Positions 58,572-59,045 of a DNA stretch of 59,045 bases are shown one piece after another. This DNA is from Actinomycetota bacterium. GTDB lineage: Bacteria > Actinomycetota > Thermoleophilia > Solirubrobacterales > 70-9. Made by a program: the position numbers and the translations under genes. The stretch's first letter is position 1. Each line of letters begins with the position of its first letter. The notes under the pieces are model-generated. The model had not been told where the DNA came from. It ran no database searches and saw nothing but the letters and a program-made list of their open reading frames with translations. The DNA lies in NCBI GenBank assembly GCA_018268695.1, contig JAFDWD010001122.1, forward strand, positions 1 to 59,045. The letters are read 5' to 3'.

Positions 58572-59045
58572 CTACCCCGGGTCGCCTACCGGCAGCGCGG
58601 TCTCGACGCCCGCCTCGGCGGTGATCAGGATCGCGCCCTCGCCGGTGACGTAGGCCTCCTCGCCGTGTTGGGTGACGTCCATGCCGAGCGCCTCCTGGTG
58701 CTCGGTGGTGCGCAGCGGGGTTGCCAGGCCGATCAGCTTGAGCAGGCCGAAGGTGACGAGGAAGGCGTAGGTCGGCGCGACCAGGACCGCCAGCACCTGG
58801 TGCCAGAGCTGCGCCGGGTTGCCGTAGAAGAGGCCGTCGGAGACGCCGTTCCAGGCGGCCTCGGCGAAGAAGCCGATGAAGAGGATCCCGACCAGGCCGG
58901 CGGTGCCGTGGGCGGCGAGGACGTCGAGGGTCTCGTCGACCCGGGTGCGGGTGCGCCAGGTGATGATCGCGTGGGAAGGGATCGCGGCGAGCGCGCCGAG
59001 CATCATCGCCCAGCCGGGGCTGATGTAGCCGCCCGCCGGGGTGAT
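58572..59045 (-). CDS. amt: Ammonium transporter (Amt), 3' part, truncated by window edge
   Basis: The 158 visible residues are the C-terminal part of an Amt channel; the frame is open to base 59045 (TPAGGYISPGWAMMLGA), so the start lies outside. Seen are DETLDVLAAHGTAGLVGIL with the second pore His, a terminal membrane helix (YAFLVTFGLLKLIGL) and the regulatory cytoplasmic tail EALGMDVTQHGEEAY, which in Amt proteins contacts GlnK. The tail is longer than usual by about 20 residues. It transports ammonium or ammonia; no glnK is visible on this side. Confidence 0.92.
   Translation of the reverse strand: MTPAGGYISPGWAMMLGALAAIPSHAIITWRTRTRVDETLDVLAAHGTAGLVGILFIGFFAEAAWNGVSDGLFYGNPAQLWHQVLAVLVAPTYAFLVTFGLLKLIGLATPLRTTEHQEALGMDVTQHGEEAYVTGEGAILITAEAGVETALPVGDPG

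Noticed and set aside
1..59045. CRISPR array, rRNA genes, insertion sequences
   Set aside because: No regularly spaced repeats, no rRNA-like sequence and no transposase gene were found on either strand.

Overview
The window is high-GC (roughly 70% by eye), densely coded DNA with many GTG/TTG starts, start/stop overlaps of the ATGA/GTGA type and AGGAGG-like ribosome binding sites. Together with a Streptomyces/Rhodococcus-like gene content (7Fe ferredoxin, PaaN-type phenylacetate cluster, exported TolB-like protein) this points to an actinomycetote, possibly a soil Thermoleophilia (Solirubrobacterales-like). That placement is inference.

Region 1 (about 0.04-24.1 kb) is a catabolic region. It encodes a complete four-component Rieske dioxygenase (alpha, beta, ferredoxin, ferredoxin reductase), a BphB-like cis-dihydrodiol dehydrogenase, a BphC-like extradiol dioxygenase and an alpha/beta hydrolase, i.e. 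meta-cleavage of an aromatic ring. Mixed with these are genes for a nitrogen-bearing or carbonyl side chain: an amidase, a HyuA/HyuB pair with an acetone-carboxylase-gamma-like tail, M19 and M24 'peptidases' with degenerate metal sites, two RidA proteins, two SnoaL-like proteins, a flavin monooxygenase, a 7Fe ferredoxin, an MFS transporter and an orphan substrate-binding lipoprotein. A shared operator-like sequence (ATACTGnnnCAGTAT type), often overlapping a TATACT -10 element, lies in front of at least five of these units and probably defines one regulon. The natural substrate cannot be read from the sequence.

Region 2 (24.2-42.2 kb) is a phenylacetyl-CoA catabolic region: an XRE-cupin regulator and a methyltransferase, then paaN-paaABCDE, an amino-acid dehydrogenase divergent from a complete 2-oxoacid dehydrogenase complex (E1a, E1b, E2, E3), a GntR regulator, paaJ-like thiolase, paaH-like dehydrogenase, paaF/paaG-like crotonases and a TetR regulator. 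A second motif (CCGATCGATCGG) lies in front of paaN, between paaH and paaF, and, with one change, in front of paaJ. No phenylacetate-CoA ligase is seen; the amino-acid dehydrogenase plus 2-oxoacid dehydrogenase could instead make phenylacetyl-CoA from phenylalanine via phenylpyruvate.

Region 3 (42.5-52.1 kb) is a mobile/defence region of visibly lower GC: a tyrosine recombinase, a C5-cytosine methyltransferase, a GHKL-ATPase/PD-(D/E)XK fusion and an AIPR-family protein with an N-terminal nuclease-like motif, then a perfect 43-bp repeat that is the 3' half of a tRNA-Thr(GGT), a degenerate acetyltransferase unit, three winged-helix-like genes (the last with a TIR/deoxyribosyltransferase-like domain), and a second copy of the same 43-bp repeat. 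No intact tRNA-Thr is seen in the window, so the integrated DNA may extend leftward beyond it.

Region 4 (52.2-59.0 kb) looks chromosomal: a VOC protein, an aldoxime-dehydratase-like haem protein, an exported beta-propeller, two unknown proteins, a TetR/SDR divergent pair with twin operators, and the 3' part of an ammonium transporter running off the right edge.
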